From: Lunularia cruciata
Taxonomy: Eukaryota; Streptophyta; Marchantiopsida; Lunulariales; Lunulariaceae
Assembly (NCBI GenBank): GCA_948567375.1
Contig: OX419761.1
Location: forward strand, 13,270,501-13,334,500
Length of the DNA stretch: 64,000 bases
Direction: 5' to 3'
The position numbers were made by a program, and so were the translations under genes. The notes under the pieces were generated by a model. It saw only the letters and a list, made by a program, of their open reading frames with translations. It made no database searches and was not told where the DNA came from. Numbering within the stretch: the first letter of the stretch is position 1; every line of letters starts with the position of its first letter. Below are positions 60,840-64,000 of this stretch, piece by piece.

Positions 60840-63800
60840 TGTCACGACATTTGTAACATTGAAGTTGGGTTGCTCTGATGTTGGAGTGGTAGTGTTGGTA
60901 GTCATATGTATTTTGGTAGTTACCCATTGACTACTTGTTGGCAATCCAATTTTATATTAGAGCTATTGATCACATGGTGGGACCCACCGTCACTTGCACC
61001 ATTCACATTGTTATAAGTGCCATTATGGTTGGAGACCTAGATCAAGCAGAGGAGTATACCTTTGAAGTGTAGCTCCAAAGAGTTCACTTCTTTGATGTTA
61101 AGCTTTCAAGTTCCTAGCTATGGTGGACAAAGACCAACAAGCGTCACATGGAGTCTCTTAGCTAGAGTGGGTATGGCTTGATTGTAATCAGTGCCCAATT
61201 GTTGGTAAATTGTTGAGTGAAAGATTGAGTAGATACCTGATTTGAGTGGATACTTGATTTGAGTGGAAGAAGAATTGATTTCATCAAAGAAGTGAGAGTC
61301 AAGGGAAATCAAGTGTAGGAATTGAGTGTGTTGGTGGTATCTCCAAGCTTCGTTGATTGTTGGTACTTTGATCATGGTTCAGATTTCCATGCGAGTGATT
61401 GTGTGTATGAGCTCTTTGTGATTCGATGTAGATTTGGTAATGGGGCATATGGTATACAAAAATATTGGTTAAATTTTTGAGAATGGAGCCAATTTGAGAC
61501 AGTGGGTGTTTGATTTGAGCCATGGAGGTGAAATCAAGGTAAATTTAGTGTAAATTAAGCTCAAAGTGCAAAACTGAAGGTGGAAATGGGAACCCATCCC
61601 TTTGAATTAGGGATTTGGAGATTCTATTCCTTTCAATTCTGGCTCAAGTTGAGATTTAGCCAAGAATTTGGTGGTCAGCCGATTGTAGAGAAGGTGTATT
61701 AGATTGGTGGGAGTTGCACAAATTGCCCTAGTGCTAGTGCTTGAGTTGGCCAAAGTTGGGTGAAGCTTGGCCAAATTTGGTGAGGGTTTGCCAAATTTGG
61801 AGAGGGTTCAAATTGGCAAGACGAAATGCCTCCTTTGGCTGAATTTTGGTGTTTAAAGGCTTTGAGTTGTAGGCTGAGAGAGGCTATGAAGGCGAGCAAT
61901 CTAGCTTTGTGGAGTGATGCTAACTAGTTTAGATGAGTTTTTGATCATTGTTTGGCAAAATCTGCACATCCTTATAGATTGTGTGCAATAGAGTTTGAAT
62001 CCTTGAGATTTGGTTCCTAGATTGGTGCCCTAGCCAACTGGTCCACCTTCACATGTTGTCCTAGTGATTGTTCCATTAATACCTATACACATGTAGCTTT
62101 GGCTAAGAAAGACAATTTGATCCAATTTTTGGTGATCTTGGTAGCTTAGGAAGTAGGTAGACACTCTTATTATAACAAATGCAAAATGGTGGTAGAGTTA
62201 GTCTGATGTTTATTTATGAGATGGAGGGTTTTTTTAGGCTTCTTGCTGATTCAATTGATTTAGTTGAGAGTGCACTCGGTGTGTCTACACCATTGTTGTC
62301 AAACATGGACAAGATTTATGGGGTCTCCAAAGGCCCCAAGCACTACTCTGGTAATAATGAGTATCATTGAATTGGATAACTTCATCTAGGAGTTTAAATA
62401 GTTGGTGTGATCTACAATAGATGCAGAGCCCAACTTATTTCACACACTTCGTGGCATGGAAGAAGTTGTTTTAGCACTTGAAGGATCCACAAACGGATGA
62501 TTCACAAATCAAGAGAGCTCACTTGGAGTAGATTGAGCTATGGAGACAATATTGGTCTCCAAATTAGATCTCCATCACTTCAAGCTAGGTTGCTAGGGGG
62601 AGGTTGGTAGTACCCACAAGTTCTAGCTCTAGTAGCATTGGTGGATCTAGTGGAGTTGCACTAGTTGGAGATAACACTATTATGAGTGGGGGTGTAATAC
62701 CAATAGCTAGACATATAATCTAGAGATGAAATTTGGTTTGGTAACATCTGGAAGGATGTTATACATAATGGACTAAGTAGATTAGACAGAGGTATCATCA
62801 AAAGAGTACTTCTACTAATAGGCCAGAAACTGAAACATGCTTGAAGACTTTAGAATCAATAGCTAGACATATGATCTAAAGGTAGAATTTGGGTTGGTGA
62901 CATTTGGAAGGATGTACACATAATGGAAAAATTAGATCAGGTCTAGGTATCACTAAAAGAGCACTCCTACTAATAGGGTAGAAACCAAAATAGGCCTAAA
63001 AACTTTGGAGGCAATTTCGGAGGCCTAAACAGATGAATTAGACCTCAAAAATGTGTAGATATCTCACGGCAACAAAGAAAAGGATGGCCTTCCCTCCCCC
63101 TTGGTTTTTCTCACCAAGAGCTTTCCAATGGTACCTCACCCACGTGATTATGAGATTCCTACAAGAAGATTCTCTAAAAGATTCCATCTGATCAAAGCTT
63201 GTTTGACCAACCAGATGGGACCAGGATTGACATGTCACCCATCCAAGCAAGTAATCTAAGGGTGGAGCTTGCTGAAAAATCACCTATCTATATACCTAAT
63301 CCTATGGTGGAGCATCCTCTTTGGCTATATAATAAGGAGAAGGTGCTCCCTTGGGATACCAAAGTTTGAGTGTGAAACTTGTGTTTTCTCTTTTGTGTTT
63401 CTCTGCTATCCTTGGAATATTACAAGGGGTATCACTACATAAGGTGATGCTATATTGGAGTTTAATCCCATATGGAGTTCTTCCAATGCTTGAGGTAAAA
63501 TTTCCAAGGAGTGCATACTAACAAGTTGAGGAGCTTGCAAGAGTTCCAATGGCTAGAGAAAGCCTACTCAAGGCATATACTCACATGAGACGGCTGATCA
63601 ATTTCACTAAGGGATTTAGTAAGGTCCATGCAATCTAGTTTTGGTATGGGATCCTAGACAAGGAGTTGCAACATAGAGTAAGTGATGTTACATTTTTACA
63701 AGCTTGTTCACCTACTTTGGTAGTGGTCTTTAGTTTGGCTAAGTGCATTGAACTCAACATTGTAGAGGAGAGAGTGGTGACATTTGGATTTAGTAAGGAG

Positions 63801-64000
63801 ACCTCATCCATAACTGTTACTTCTTCTAGAGTGTAGAAGAGTTCACCATGCCATGTTGGCTTCCAAGAATAGAGTGGATAGCCCAAATCCTATGGAGCAA
63901 GTAGAGAGCCTAGTGTAGCAAGACCTTTACCTTCATTTTCAAGTCAATAGTAGCCAATGAGTGGTGGTGTTGCTTGTTGGACTTGTGGTGGAACTTAGCA
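60840..64000 (+). mobile_element. Family B retroelement copy 2, cut by the window end
   Basis: Matches copy 1 from its first bases (tgtcacgacatttgta) through the 'ggtgccctagcc' block near 62025, the leader and gag-like region (62160-62692), and after an inserted solo LTR continues at 63425 with 'ttcttccaatgcttgagg' and later gag sequence up to the window end. Stops break the gag frame. The inverted arm and 93 bp duplication of copy 1 are absent, which shows the ancestral structure. Confidence 0.7.
62693..63424 (+). mobile_element. Solo LTR of the family A chromovirus
   Basis: 732 bp, opens tgtaatacc and ends ttaca like the LTRs at 32592 and 38105, with the same internal direct repeat (accaatagctagacatat near 62699 and again near 62852). 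No internal region is present. Flanking ggggg (62688-62692) and agggg (63425-63429) are consistent with a 5 bp target duplication with one change. It is inserted in family B copy 2 and probably formed by recombination between the two LTRs of a full element. Confidence 0.88.

Overview
The window looks like nuclear DNA of a bryophyte, most likely a liverwort (Marchantia-like). Genes have many short exons with plain GT-AG introns. The intergenic DNA is AT-rich and crowded with old LTR retrotransposons. A broken NLR gene carries an alpha/beta-hydrolase-type region in front of its NB-ARC domain; to my knowledge that fusion (HNL class) was described from liverworts. The species call is inference. 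The exon models below were built by hand from splice consensus, frame and family similarity, and no transcript was available.

Layout. 1-1.7 kb: a degenerate LTR-like repeat. 1.7-11.7 kb: no recognisable gene; the last 2.5 kb is purine/pyrimidine-rich with triplet repeats and probably holds the promoter and leader of the next gene. 11.7-15.4 kb (+): a complete two-exon LRR receptor kinase of subfamily XI type. 18.6-22.2 kb (-): a complete eight-exon HVA22/REEP-family ER membrane protein gene. 26.5-29.8 kb (+): the decayed hydrolase-NLR. 30.5-41.3 kb: a nest of mobile elements, in which a Ty3/gypsy chromovirus (32592-38845) with both LTRs sits inside an older gag-bearing element, followed by a third LTR-like family. 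42.6-43.1 kb (-): a secreted S-protein homologue. 44.1-44.6 kb (+): a secreted eight-cysteine-motif (nsLTP-like) protein. 47.6-54.9 kb (-): a 19-exon gene for a full-length bifunctional FO synthase (CofG-CofH fusion). 55.6-60.8 kb: AT-rich repeats. 60.8-64 kb: a second copy of the gag-bearing host element with a solo chromovirus LTR in it.

The genes do not form a pathway. They cover surface peptide perception (receptor kinase), ER shaping or trafficking (HVA22), two small secreted cysteine-containing proteins, a dead immune receptor and deazaflavin synthesis. The FO synthase is the most interesting item: both radical-SAM cysteine triads are intact, the whole fusion can be traced exon by exon, and 18 introns show it is a long-resident nuclear gene rather than contamination. 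The retroelement nest is the second: one LTR family has inserted independently into two copies of the same host element inside one 64 kb window.
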